64,000 nt of DNA from Annona cherimola (taxonomy: Eukaryota > Streptophyta > Magnoliopsida > Magnoliales > Annonaceae): positions 87,467,137 to 87,531,136 of the forward strand of contig CM059972.1 in the NCBI GenBank assembly GCA_030490835.1, given 5' to 3'. The notes under the pieces are model-generated. The model ran no database searches. It saw only the letters and a list, made by a program, of their open reading frames with translations, and had not been told where the DNA came from. Below are positions 12,117 through 23,887 of this stretch, in pieces (position 1 is the stretch's first letter; each line of letters begins with the position of its first letter). Made by a program: the position numbers and the translations under genes.

Positions 12117-12128
12117 CTCTGATACCAC
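12117..12128 (-). promoter_or_regulatory. primer binding site (initiator tRNA-Met)
   Basis: TGGTATCAGAGC on the minus strand, four bases inside the 5' LTR edge. It complements the 3' end of plant initiator methionine tRNA. The 200 bp between this and the gag start hold only the untranslated leader. Confidence 0.93.
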
Positions 12129-12132
12129 TTTC

Positions 12133-13921
12133 TGTAACGCCCCATTCATAGAAATACTCAATAATTAATCAATGGGGCTACAGATTCTAAGAAAAATTCG
12201 GCAGCATCTCCCCTTAATATACAAGGGTTAATATGGAAACATGACCTGATAATCATAAATATTTCAATTCTATATTTATATACTTACATCTTCATATAAT
12301 AAGAACATTCATATAGAAATAAAATCATTGAATGTTACCCATACACATCAGGCATACCTAATGATCATGCATACGTGCATCCACAAAGGTTATAATCCAA
12401 TCCAAAATAACAAATACAATTACTTATCAAAGTAAATCCATCTCAGTAACCGTCTACATATATGAATATCAAAAGAGCACAAATTTAAAAGAACTAAAAT
12501 TAACACATTGTGCTATGGTCTCTTATGTTTGATCTTCAACTTGTCCCATCCTTAAGTTCCCCTTCTGACCTGCGATCTAAAACCACAATAACAATGATAT
12601 GAGTCTAAATAGACCCAGTAAGTAGATAGTGGTTAGCACAAAGTGCAAATAAGCATAATGATGGATACTCATACAATGATGAAGCTAATACACATGGGTC
12701 CAATACCCACTCCCAAGATCGTATACATATAACCATACACACAAATTGACCAACACAACCAATCATCTACTCATGTCCATCAAGGGCCATGAACAACCCT
12801 CTCCTCATGTCAATCAGGGGCCATGAACAACCCTTACAACCAACTATTTGAGATAACGCATCATACATAACAGACAATGAAACACATCGCAAACCACGCA
12901 TACAACATCAACACAATTCAGTTACAACACATAGATCTGTCACACAAGCATTTTATCAAACACATGATAGGTGCGAAATGAAAGAACCTTCAATTCATAC
13001 TCTCGATTGGGGCAAATCAATTCACGTCACATTTCAACAATATAACAACTGCTAAGAAGTCTTTTACATCATAGAAATCACGCATTCAAAGTAAATTCAC
13101 CATGAACCCTAACTGTTACGAACTCTACGCCTAATACCATGGAGTCGTTAGAAGCTATACATTCCCTCTAGCCTCGTATCGCGTTTAACGTAAAATTTCA
13201 TCACTAAATAGAGAAGGAGCGACATCTACTTACCTCGATCGTGATTTTCCCCAAAACAGCGACCCTAGGCTTAGCTTGCAGAGATTTGGAGCTTCCTTGA
13301 TTCAAATCGATTACCTTCGAGGCAGTCAGTAGGGTTTTCTCGAAGAGATCTACTGCTAGATCGTACTGAGTAGAAGAGAAAGAAGAGAAGACGCAGAGAT
13401 CGGGAAGAGAAGAAGAAGAAAAATAGTCGGGCGTGAGGTGAGAAAATGGAGTCTAACGCACGGGCTTCGCTTCATATCGAACCCCCATCGGGTCGGGATC
13501 GGGTCCAGGACGGGTCGGAGCATGAGTCGGGTCTAATCGCATTTGGTAATTTACTCTTCCACTCCTACGACTTAAATAATTAAAATTTTCTTCAGGGGCG
13601 CTGCCCCCTGCACCCCCGCAAGGGGCGTCTCCCCCTTGACCCCCGCGACCTGACCGGGCAGGTCGAACCCCGTACCTACTCTGCGAAGGAAACAATAGTC
13701 GTAGTGCCCATCAATGGAACGCTAATCATACACCATCAATTTATACTCAACGTGCTAAGATCATAATACATGCACATATACACTATACATTCTCTAAATG
13801 TCATGTCCAAATATGTTATGTATCCATTAATATCGTAAAATTCTTATTAGCATGTTCATAAGTTACCTCATAAATAGAGAAAAGTTGTAATAAAAATAAA
13901 ATAAAATACCTGGTCCTCACA
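12133..13921 (-). repeat. 5' LTR of the gypsy element
   Basis: Appears identical to 5173-6961. It would hold the promoter for the gag-pol transcript; its minus strand carries the CT-rich leader (about 13350-13425) and donor-like site (13229-13236) described for the other LTR. Confidence 0.95.
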
Positions 13922-13926
13922 GAAAT
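13922..13926. repeat. 5-bp target site duplication of the gypsy element, right copy
   Basis: GAAAT, identical to 5168-5172. Confidence 0.95.
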
Positions 13927-13968
13927 ATATGTCTCCTACCATTTCATGATGTCATAATTTGCTTACAG

Positions 13969-14070
13969 ATTCAAGATACGCTGCTTAATTGTGCAAAAGA
14001 GAAGGGTTTAGGCACCCTTTGCGCCCCAAAATGGATTCCCGAAGTGTTGGTTGCATTTCCTTTCATTCAG
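13969..14070 (+). other. candidate host exon downstream of the gypsy element
   Basis: Exactly 102 bp, open in phase 0, between an acceptor-like TTTGCTTACAG and a donor-like CAG|GTATATTT. It reads IQDTLLNCAKEKGLG and, further on, CAPKWIPEVLVAF. It is less AT-rich than its surroundings and lies 48 bp from the gypsy edge, so gypsy may have landed in or beside an exon of the same gene as 4894 and 5035. I do not recognise the protein. Confidence 0.4.
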
Positions 14071-15230
14071 GTATATTTTCATTGCACTTTGGTTGGTTTA
14101 AACAATTTCTAATGTGGCTGTAATCTGTAGAGAAAATTGCATTTTCATTTCAACAAATTGTACAAGTTCCATCTTCATATACGAACACATATGTCATCAC
14201 AAGGAAAAACTCTGTTTCAACAATTAATATACAAGTTTCATCTCCGCTTATACATGTGAGAATACATAATTTCATAAGGAAAATCCAATTTCAACAATAC
14301 CTGTACAAAATTCAGCAATGCACCATACAATCTCCTTTCAACAGAATTTCTTCTATACACATAAGTGAAATCACATATACCATACTTTGTCATTACATTC
14401 TCCAAAGTAGAAATTCCAACATTTCAATGATTGAGTCATATAAAATGACTACAAGTTTCAGAACCTTCCATTTGAAAATTCCAAACTATCACCATCATGC
14501 ACAATCCACCACATTTTTGCTGCAATGGACTCACACATTCACACATCCTCTTCTCCAAGTGAATCAAACCAATATAGACTCATAGACATAAATAAAAACA
14601 ATTACGGGTATTCTTTTTAAGATGCAAAGAAAGGAGCTGCACTTCACAATAATTGAACCGATAATTTTGATACACAATAGTACAACACATTTATGTTGTC
14701 AACAGATCTAAACAAAAATTCAAACAAAACCATAATGAGTCTGGTTCCAAAGCATCCCTGTAGAAGTGCATGGAGGCAACCAGATAATAGATCTCAAACA
14801 AATAAAGAAAATTCTAATTATTTTTTCAAGATCAATGAAGACAATCTTATTGCACACAGATTTATTAAAACCAGAAACTATGTTCTACAAAGCCACATGA
14901 TTCCCCCACAATTGTAAAACAGAGAAGTTCATACCCAGGTTGGTGATATGTGGTAAGTTTTTCTCATTTCATGCTTGAAGACATGAGCAAAACAGAAAAC
15001 AAGTTATTCACATTCATGCAAAAACGTGGGAATCAAACAAACTAAGAAAATGCTTGAAGTTGAATAGAATAGCCATGATGCTAAACAGAAATCATTTGAG
15101 AAAACAAAACGGGTTGCACAGGAACTGATTTAATCAAAGCAAAAACAGATTCTGTAATCATTCTAAACTGAAAATAGGAAAACTGAAATCTCGAGCCAAA
15201 GACAAAGCTGAAAATTCATGGAGAAAGCAC
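14071..15230. other. AT-rich sequence, no recognised gene
   Basis: Possible intron of the candidate host gene. Only short open frames without motifs are present. Loosely repeated pieces (CAAGTTTCATCT, CAAGTTCCATCT) lie in 14160-14260. Confidence 0.45.
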
Positions 15231-15490
15231 TTATGAGAGAAGCAAACAGAGGAAGCAGTATTTTCAGAACATAATCAAGGCTGCAAGGAATCGAGATTAC
15301 CCTCTCTCTCAAACCAAAACATTCAAGACCAATGAGAAACCAAATGTAACAGGAGAAAACTTATGAGAGAACCAAACAGGGGAAGCAGTATTTTCAGAAC
15401 ATAATCAAGGCTACAAGGAATCGAGATTACCCTCTCTCTCAAACCAAAACATTCAAGACCAATGAGAAACCAAATGTAACAGGAGAAACG
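15231..15490. repeat. 130-bp tandem duplication
   Basis: Two head-to-tail units (15231-15360 and 15361-15490) that begin TTATGAGAGA and differ at only a few bases, for example GCTGCAAGG against GCTACAAGG. It is a local duplication with no coding content recognised. Confidence 0.93.
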
Positions 15491-15955
15491 AAAATCTAAG
15501 GAGAACTGAGAGATCTCCAATGTTTTATTATAAATGAAAACTGTTCTAATACATATATAAAAACGAAAGCAAGGAATGAAACTTCTAGGCAACAAAATCT
15601 AAAATGGGTATAAAATGGAATGGAAGTCATTCCAAAGAATACAAAGTAACCTAAAACAAATAGTAAAATGGGATTAAAAGGCAACCAAATAGAGATTTTA
15701 ATCAAAAGCAAACCACAATCAGCATAGCATGCCACTTGTCGATCAATGAGGATGAATCCAACCACCCAAATCGTTCACGAGTATGAAATCAGATAGTGGA
15801 TTATAAAACAAAAATAAAAAAACAGAGATGACATGCAAACAGACAATGCCAGTGGAAAATGGTTTATTCAACACTAAGAAAAATGAAAATCAATTCTAGG
15901 ATTACATGGCTGCTATATCAATTAAAACAAGAAGCAATTGGCAGTTTATTATACC
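15491..15955. other. AT-rich sequence, nothing recognised
   Basis: No motif-bearing frame. Open stretches on the minus strand are hydrophobic but lack any family signature. Confidence 0.4.
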
Positions 15956-15958
15956 TAG

Positions 15959-16169
15959 CTTCTCCTCTTCTATCTCCCTTGTCAGCTCCCTCCTCTCGGT
16001 CACTCTCTATCCCGTTCACGCAAAATCCGGCAGCTGTTCCTGGCTTCTCCTCTTCTCCGGCGACGATGCGACAGGCAGCATGAAATGGACAGGCAGCTCA
16101 TCCTCCTGGCTTCTCCTCTTCTGTCTTGCTCGTAGGCTCCCTCCTCTAGGTCACTCTCTGCCCGTTGAA
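15959..16169. repeat. diverged direct repeats, CT-rich
   Basis: Units at 15959-16018 and 16110-16169 share CTTCTCCTCTTCT, GCTCCCTCCTCT and GGTCACTCTCT at an offset of about 151 bp. A partial third copy lies near 16045. On either strand it could also be the untranslated leader of a gene, but no following coding frame was found. Confidence 0.6.
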
Positions 16170-16190
16170 AGAGGCAGCTTCTGAAGAAAG

Positions 16191-16678
16191 CTAATGGGCA
16201 TCAGTAAGTCATACACGCGAATGTACACGTGACTGTGGAAACCTACTTTCCAATTTTGCCCCATCGAATCTAAACCACATGTTTGAAATGGACAGCAGAT
16301 GTGGCATTTGCATTTTCAGCGACCGTGAAAACGTTTTCACTGAAACCGGTCTCTTTTTTTAAAAAAAAGTTCTTTAACTAAGCACAAATATAACATTTAA
16401 ATTAGCAAAAATGGATTTAAATTACCGACCTTAAATGTAGAACAAGCTTTAACTCTTGAGTCTTAAATCTTCTCTTCTTTGTGTGTTTTTGATTTGCATA
16501 TTTTCAAATCTATCTAACACCATAAGAAATTAAAAAATTAATAATGGTTGATCAATTCAATCATTCATAATAATAATACTAATAACAACAAAAAAATTAC
16601 ATTACTCACAAGCTCAATAATCAACTTTCAGCAAAATATAATATTACATATAATAACAAAGGATTTAATTTTATGGAA
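16191..16678. other. AT-rich sequence, nothing recognised
   Basis: No gene or clear repeat seen. Confidence 0.4.
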
Positions 16679-17169
16679 CATGGTGCATAATGTCTCAAAA
16701 TGCGACATGTCTTTCACAGCCCTTGGATGAGTAGGGAATAAATCCATACCATTCCTGCTGCATTTAACAGTAAAGAGGAAGCATTAAATGCAGAGAGTGG
16801 GGGCATAAGGCTCTGCACCGACATGGAGAGAGAGCGGGCGGATCTTTTCTGATGTGCCGGAAGCTGCCCCTGCCCATCTTCGAGGATGAAGAAGATGGGT
16901 AGCGGAGAACAGGACCTCCCAAAATTCATTCTACATATTCAAATCCTTTTGAAGAAGGTCACGAACGCGTGGAGGTGGGATAGACCACCATGTATTGTCA
17001 AAGTTAGTATTACAAACCACATTCTCTGACAATGATGTAAATTAGCATTACAAATTGCATTCTCTGCCAATTATGTAATATAATATTAAATGGGCAGCAA
17101 TTGTATGGATTTATTCCCTGCTCATCCTACGGCAGTGAAGACATGACGCATTTGAGACATATGCCATGT
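16679..17169. mobile_element. MITE-like element with inverted ends of about 65-70 bp
   Basis: The left end runs from ACATGGTGCATAATGTCTC to GGGAATAAATCCATA (to about 16748). It is matched in reverse by the right end TATGGATTTATTCCC to GCCATGT (from about 17109), with small gaps. The interior of about 360 bp has no coding capacity. The inverted similarity weakly continues outside both ends, so the edges may be some 30 bp further out. Target duplication not determined. Confidence 0.7.
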
Positions 17170-18485
17170 CGTATAAAATCAAAATCTAATAACAAAATTA
17201 TAGAATGATGAAAGAATTTATCCATCCACATCCACCATTTCTATGATTTCATAAAATCATGCAATCAACAACAATAACACAAATACATAATTAAATCAAT
17301 AACGATAGTGTTATTTATAATACAATACAATTAATCAGTCCATCAACAATCCAGTTGCATAATATTGAGTTTTAAATTCATTCAATCAATAATACTTGCA
17401 CCCAGTAAAAGACATATTTTATGAGCTACAGGAGCCTACTTTAGAGACAAAAATGCCCCGGCGTATCATAAATTAGGATCAAAAATATATTTTTGGGCAA
17501 CAACACTTGTAACCTTTGGAATCATTGCTTTTATCCATGTGTTTTCTTTTTACATAGAAAATGCCAATATAATTTTAAATAAGCACACTTTTTGTTAATT
17601 AATAAGATTTTACAATTTCTATGTTTTACATAAATACAATTTTTATCAGAAGATGTCGAGATGGTTATAAACAATAAACACAGATGAAATAAAATTATTA
17701 AGCTATTTTGATTTTAAAAAAACAAATGTTGATGGTTTATTAAATATTAATTGCAGTGAATAATAAAAAATACTAACTATAGTGGCTGGAGCTGAATTGG
17801 CTGATGGATTTGGTTGACAGCAGCGCCAGAGCAGAGTAGGGAGTTTGTAGAATCGATGACAGCTGGTGGGTTTAGTCGACGATAGTGAGAGATGAGGACG
17901 ATCGGCACTATGAGGGGCTGTCAGGGAGAGTCCAAGAGGAGAAATGAGGCTGAAAAGTGTCAGCCACGAGGGTCTGGACGCCAAAATGCAGTGGAGCTTG
18001 ACGCTTGAGAGGATGGTTATGCGAGTGGGCTGGTAAAATGGACGGCACGAGCTTGGGGTTGCCCCTTGCTGACTGTTGAGGGAAACGGAAGGGCAAAGAC
18101 CTGGAAGGAGGGCGGCGATGATCAGCAAGGTCGGCGCCGAAATGGGAGAATGGTGGGACTGCGAGAGGGGAAGCCAAGTTGGGGGACCGAAACCAGGTTT
18201 GACCAAAATTTTCGGTTCGACCACGGTTCAGACGGTTCAGGCCGTATGAAATCAAATGACCAAATCACTTGTGATCAAACCGAGTTTTGGACCGGTTCCC
18301 AGTTGAACTAGCTGGACCAGCCACCAGCCGATTCGGTCTAGTTCTGGTAACGTTGTAGCCAAGCGAACACGGACAAAAACCCAAGCAATAAAACTCAATG
18401 AGGTGAACATTTATTTTGTTCTCCATTCAGATGTGAAATTTATTTTGTTGCTTTATAATTTCCTTTTACTGTTTTATAGTCGTTA
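17170..18485. other. AT-rich flank and a GC-richer block of unknown nature
   Basis: 17170-17760 is AT-rich without features. 17760-18360 is GC-richer and has an open minus-strand frame (17703-18224) rich in Ser, Pro and Leu, with no recognisable domain. The part at 18190-18330 contains GGTTCGACC and ACCGGTTC motifs of the kind seen in old plant repeats. I see no reason to call a gene. Confidence 0.35.
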
Positions 18486-18782
18486 AACTTAAGTTTGTAG
18501 TTTTAAGTGATAAACTTTTGATGAAAAATTTTTGATATAAAAGTTTTTAAAATCGGAGAAAATGATATGATATGATAGGAATAATGATAAAAAGTAATGA
18601 GAATAAAATTAAAATAAATGAGTTAGAGGTATGGATAATTGTGTAAAAAATGATTAGAAAGTATAATGGTTGTATAGAAAGAACTGAAAAAATAATTAAA
18701 AATAGGATAGTTATGGTGAACAAAAAGTTTCAAATTGAAAAGTTTTGAGTTGAAAAGTTTTTTGTGTAGACAAACATTCCCC
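18486..18782 (-). mobile_element. diverged Tourist-like MITE, same family as 26538-26824
   Basis: Its minus strand starts GGGGAATGTTTGTCT and then follows the same order of motifs as the copy at 26538: AACTTTTCAA, CCATAACTA, TTTTTAATTATTTTTTCA, ATACAA and TTTTCATCAAAAGTTT. TTA flanks the right end and a TTA is available on the left, so a TTA duplication is possible. Edges are soft by a few bases. Confidence 0.75.
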
Positions 18783-18934
18783 TTAGATTAGATTTATTGC
18801 TTTCTTTTCTGCTTCGTAATATTTATAGTAAAATTTAATGCATTTTTCTTTCTAGTTTTCTTAGATTAAATTTCATTTTTGTAGTTTTTAATTTTTTCTT
18901 AGATTAGACTTAAATTAAGTTGTTATTATTTAAT

Positions 18935-19320
18935 TGTATTTTCATTTTCTCCTCTTTTTACCTTCTCTTTCTTCTCTCATTTTTAGTCTCTCTTCTCTTC
19001 TCTTCTTCTCTCCACTCTCTCTTTCTAATCTCTCTCATCTCCTTGGTTTTCCCCCTCTCTTCTTAATCTTTCTTTTGTCTCTTTTTCTTGCATCTTTTTT
19101 CTCTTTCTCTCTATAATTTTTCACCTTCTACTCCCTCTCTTCTCACTTCCTAATCTCTCTCTAATTTCTCTCATTTCTTATCTATCTTCTCTCTTCCTTC
19201 TCCCTTCTCTCTTCTTTCTCTTTAGTTTCTTTCCTTTTTTCCCTCTACTTTTTCTTATTCTCTCTACTCTCTCTTTCTAATCTCCCTCCTCTCTCTATTT
19301 TCCTTCTCTTTCTTCTCTTA
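18935..19320. repeat. polypyrimidine tract
   Basis: About 385 bp of nearly pure C/T on the plus strand, built of irregular TCTCT and CTTCT runs. 18783-18934 and 19321-19624 around it are AT-rich with no gene seen. Confidence 0.85.
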
Positions 19321-19624
19321 ATGCATATCAATTTCAAACAATTTAAACTTTATTATCTTTCTGTGGATTTAATTAGAAACATTATTCTATGCTATCTTTT
19401 ACATAATATTAGCTTTAATGTACTTTGATTAATTTAATTAAATTTGTGATTATAGTGTTCTTAACAATAAGCGTCCGGTTCACATCAATAGTGCATAAAT
19501 TATACAATTCATAATAACAACATAATGTATAAATTATACAACTCATAATAATAGCATAGTTTATAAGTTATAAAAATATATAGCTTGTAATAATAATACA
19601 ATGCATAAATTAGCAACATAGTCA

Positions 19625-20152
19625 CTGAGAGAGAGGGAAACAAAGAGGAAGGAAGAGGGGACAGTCAATGGTGAAGAAGGAAGGAGAGAGGAAAATAAGG
19701 ATAAAGGGGGAAGATTGGACAAAGAGGGAGGGGTAGAGAGAGTATGGAAACAAAGAAGAGCAATGAGAGAGAGAATGATGATCAAAGATAAAAAGAGAGA
19801 AAGAGAGATAGAGAGAGAAGGAGAGAAGATGATTAGGGATAACAAGAGAGAGGGAGAGGGAATGAGAAAAATCAATTAAGGAATTAGAGAGGCTGATTAA
19901 GATCTAAGATAAACATTTATTTACCCTTTATAATGAGTTGTAAATGAACTAATGGGTTGAACATGTTTCTAAACAAGTTGATAGATTATCAAATCTCAAT
20001 TCTAATTCATTTATTTGTTTAAGTGGTTGAACAAGTTGGCATATCATAAATTATCTATTACAAAATCTTAACCTAAACCCATTTATAAAAAGGCTGAATG
20101 GGCAAGTTGACGGGTTGGACATGACCATTAATACCCCTAATCGAATTTTCCT
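19625..20152 (-). repeat. dispersed repeat with polypurine core (copy 1)
   Basis: A GA-rich block (19625-19870) is followed by a roughly 230-bp terminal domain (19920-20152) ending AAGTTGACGGGTTGGACATG, then ACCATTAATACCCCTAAT. The same domain, with the same order of motifs, occurs at 26441-26900, 27870-28060 and (reversed) 29385-29600. Two of these copies also sit next to a purine- or pyrimidine-rich block. It is probably a non-autonomous DNA transposon family; class not proven. Confidence 0.55.
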
Positions 20153-23100
20153 TTTATGCTTAATATAAAATATATTACACAACTCAAATGTTACTCCTTT
20201 AATTAAGCCAATGAGTTAATTCACTAAATTCAATTTTAAATAAATCCATAATTAATCATCAGAACTACCCATGAAAACCTAGTTAGCAATTCTATTGAAT
20301 TTGATAATCAAATTAAGCACACGTCACATACTTGATTGGGTTATTCAACTAACTCACTGAATTTAACTCAATAGATTTATGAATAACATACATTCATTTT
20401 GCCAACCAAATATCCACAAATAATATAAATTGCATAGTTAGCTCACATAAAAACAATTCCCTCTACACCTCATACTAAATACATTACAAATCATATGTAC
20501 TTATAAAGAAAATATTTTCATCCAAATAACTAAATATTCACAAATATAATTCGAGTGGAAACATTCAAAATAATAATTTACACCACACATCACACTTAAT
20601 TATATTATAACTTGCATATTTTTCACAAATAATAAAAATGGTGAAGACATAAAATAAATTAGGCAGCACATTAATCTTGAACTAATTCCTTATATTAATC
20701 CAAAATAACTCCAATATAATCAAAATTATACTTCACTCTAATATTATAATTTTATGCCAAATCTCACTTTATTAACGTCATCTAAATACCCAACTAGAGA
20801 AGAATGAAATATTAGAATTTAGTTAAGCATTCATTAATCCATTTTGTCAATATAAATTATCTTCTTTAATACCTTATGCCGTGTTTACTAGACTAAAGAT
20901 GTCCGCTTATAAATAATAATAATTACAAGAATTATTTTATATCAATTTCAAGCACAGGGTATTATATAACATTAAGTAATCAGTTTGTATTATATAAATT
21001 AGTTATATAACTACTTACATAATAATAAAATTTTAATTATTTTATATATTCACAAATATTTAACTAATTATAAATTCAGCCTTTATTGATAAACTACCTT
21101 CATTAACTACCGCGATAACATAGGTCATCCAGGGGGTTCATCACATTAGATTAAATTAATACATACCATAGATTTTAAGCAGTATCAGTTCATCCCTTAT
21201 ATGGACTAAATATATACTACGAGACTACGACCTTTTTGACTATTGAATGTATCCCTTTTCATTTAATTATAAATGAATCTACGGGACCACGACCTCTTTG
21301 ACTATTGAATGCATCATTTTTGTGCCATAAGTGATCATCTTGAGAACTACACTTATGTCATTTTGTGCCACAAATGATCATAAGTGATCATCACATAGGT
21401 CATTTTGTGCCATGGACATGGCATCACTTGCATGCTGTTAATTGAATAAAGAAGCAAAAATCACATCTATGATCAATTCCAATATCCAATCAATGACCAA
21501 ATAAAATATATGCTACATATTTGAATTCAACTCCATTCAACGTTGCAAATACAGATATAGCCCGGTAGGCAAAGTTCTGGACCATGCATGTAATCAAAGT
21601 ATATAAAATCATTTTCTTGGTAGGGAAATTCATCCAAATCAGAATTCATTTGCTTTCATTAAATAGATGGTTGTTTATTACACGATTTAAAATTAGTTCA
21701 AGTAAACTCTATACCTTCTATGTTCTTTTTTTTTTAATGTCCTTTTATGAATAATGATTCAGTAAATTTTTACAACATTCTAATGATTGTGTGAACTTAT
21801 AATTCCGCGGTCTGAGATTTGAATTCTAAAAGTGAAACTCAAGCACATTAAACTTTCAAGTTTGTGGGGACAAATTCTGGTTGAACCAGGCGTAAGTTGT
21901 ACTTCTAGATTTATTTCATACACAATAGCCAAAAATGGATTTTACATGGAAAGGCATTTAGGAATTTTCGTGAACGCGAATTAGAATAGGATTTACGTTT
22001 CAAGACAATCGTGTAGTTACCATAACATATAAAAATATTATTTAATATGCTAATCAATATAGTTTACTGTCCACTACTACTCATCCTCTCAAGAAGAGTA
22101 TTAAAGTGCTCAACGGCAGAAACTATGTCTTTTGCGATGATAGCCATGTAAATGATAATTATGAGAAGTGGTAGATTCCTTTTCATAGAATTTACTGCTT
22201 CTATACTTTTCCTGAAAGATTCCTGACATTTCATGAGGTAAAATGAATCTTGTATTTTGGTATTACTTTTTTTCCTAAAATACGTTAATAAAGGCATGAA
22301 AACTTTTACTTATTTCTTGCCCTAACCAGATGTTGTTGTGATGCATCACTTTGGGGGAAATGTATTAGCAACTCTTGCCCATTTTTCATAACATTTGGGC
22401 TCCAATGTAGCACGTCACTTTTGAAGAAACGCTCTAGCAATCCTCTCTCATTTCTCGCTGCAGCCGAGCTTCGGCACAGTGCGTTGCTTACAATAAAAGC
22501 GCTAGTACTAATGACTTTTAATAGATTTCCAAAATCCATAAGAGATGTGGTAGAGATTTTTATAGCACAAACTGTCAACCTAACATGTCAACCCTCACTT
22601 TTTATCCGGGCTTGAGACTTGCAATAAAATAAAAACTCTTATTAGAAAGGTTCAAAGATTAAACACAATAATTAATTTAATCATAATCTCTGGTCTTTGC
22701 TGCATCTATCTAATGTAAGTGCCGTTGTTTAAAAAATTAGTTACACCTTAGAATAATTTCAGGGAAACCCATTGCTTCTTTCAGTACATTTGAATTCTCA
22801 TTTGAATGAATATTCATTTATATGAATATTATGTGTGCATTTTTACTAAAACTAGCAACTCAACTGATTTCTCGTTATTCTAATTTGATTTCTTCATGAA
22901 TAAGATAGACATGCCTTCAAATAGAAATTGTCCTTCGTTTCTTCAAAATGTTGTGATATTGTGACAATTTATACAAAGGCTCCATGTTCATAAAGCAGAG
23001 ATTCATACCCTTGCTACAATTTTCTTTCTTTCTTTCTTTTCTTAATGTTTATTATCAACTGTAATATGTTGTTGCTACCAATATCATAGTTTGATTTGCT

Positions 23101-23882
23101 TAGCAGAAACCAAGATCAACATAGTTAATAATTATGAATCTTTAAACATATTAATTATTTCAGATTTTTCAATAAGTTGACAAGTTAATTTTATCAATGA
23201 TCAATTACTTTTTAATTATTCAAGCTTATTACCTCTTTTTGGATTTTTACAAATACATACACATTGTTTATCATAATTTACAGATATTAAACCATGGTTT
23301 AAAAATGGCAAGTCACCTTCTATAATTTGCAACTATTTGCAAATAGAATCCCAAGCATTTTTTTTTTTTTTTAGGATCTGGAAGAAGGTAGAAGCTTGAA
23401 CTTCTTACGCATGCACGCACTCATACACTGGTGTCAACCAACTAGGTGCCGAAAACTTCAAAGCATTCAATTCCATTGTAAGATCATCAAAAATATTTTC
23501 CAAATCAAAAAATTTCCCTTATTTTCTTCCTTACACATAAAAATAATTTGTTTCATAATTATCCACATGTTATTTTCAATTCTTTGTTAACAAGAAAGCA
23601 TCTCTCCATCACATTAGATACCATTTAAAATATTGGGAAAGTTATTGACAATCTCTATATGAGATTTTCACTAATTATGATATGAAGAATGTAATTATGA
23701 GTTGTAATATAAAGTAAATGGGAATGTTCATTCTTTATTTCTATAACTACTATAAAATTTTTAAGTTTCACCTTTAAAATCTAGGTACAATAGCCTATGT
23801 TGTAAGGATTGACTTTTTGACCAACTAAGCTAGATGGTTAATAATGAGCTTGGCCCAATCGATATTAGTGCATTTTGGGTTT
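20153..23882. other. AT-rich intergenic sequence
   Basis: No gene recognised. 21229-21310 holds two copies of CGACCTCTTTGACTATTGAATG (one slightly changed), and 21350-21415 holds repeated GTCATTTTGTGCCA. A (TTTC)n run lies near 23023 and a T run near 23360. Minus-strand open frames at 22064-22297 and 22306-22578 carry no family signature. Confidence 0.5.
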
Positions 23883-23887
23883 GTATT

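Larger units (their letters stand above)
5173..13921 (-). mobile_element. complete Ty3/gypsy chromovirus LTR retrotransposon
   Basis: The 8749-bp element has two 1789-bp LTRs (TGTAACGCC..CCTCACA as read on the plus strand), which appear identical in a line-by-line comparison. It also has a tRNA-iMet type primer site at 12117-12128, a single intact gag-pol frame and a purine-rich tract next to the 3' LTR. The GAAAT target duplication is perfect. The integrase ends in a GPY/F module followed by a chromodomain-like segment, which places it among plant chromoviruses, most like the Tekay/Del lineage (my assignment from overall layout). It looks recent and may be coding-competent. Confidence 0.97.

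Noticed and set aside
17703..18224. 173-codon minus-strand frame
   Set aside because: Ser/Leu/Pro-rich low-complexity peptide, no domain, and the block looks like an old repeat.
19561..19875. 104-codon minus-strand frame rich in Leu and Ser
   Set aside because: It is the translation of a polypurine tract.
22064..22578. Two neighbouring minus-strand frames
   Set aside because: Not in one frame, no recognisable domain and no splice signals linking them.
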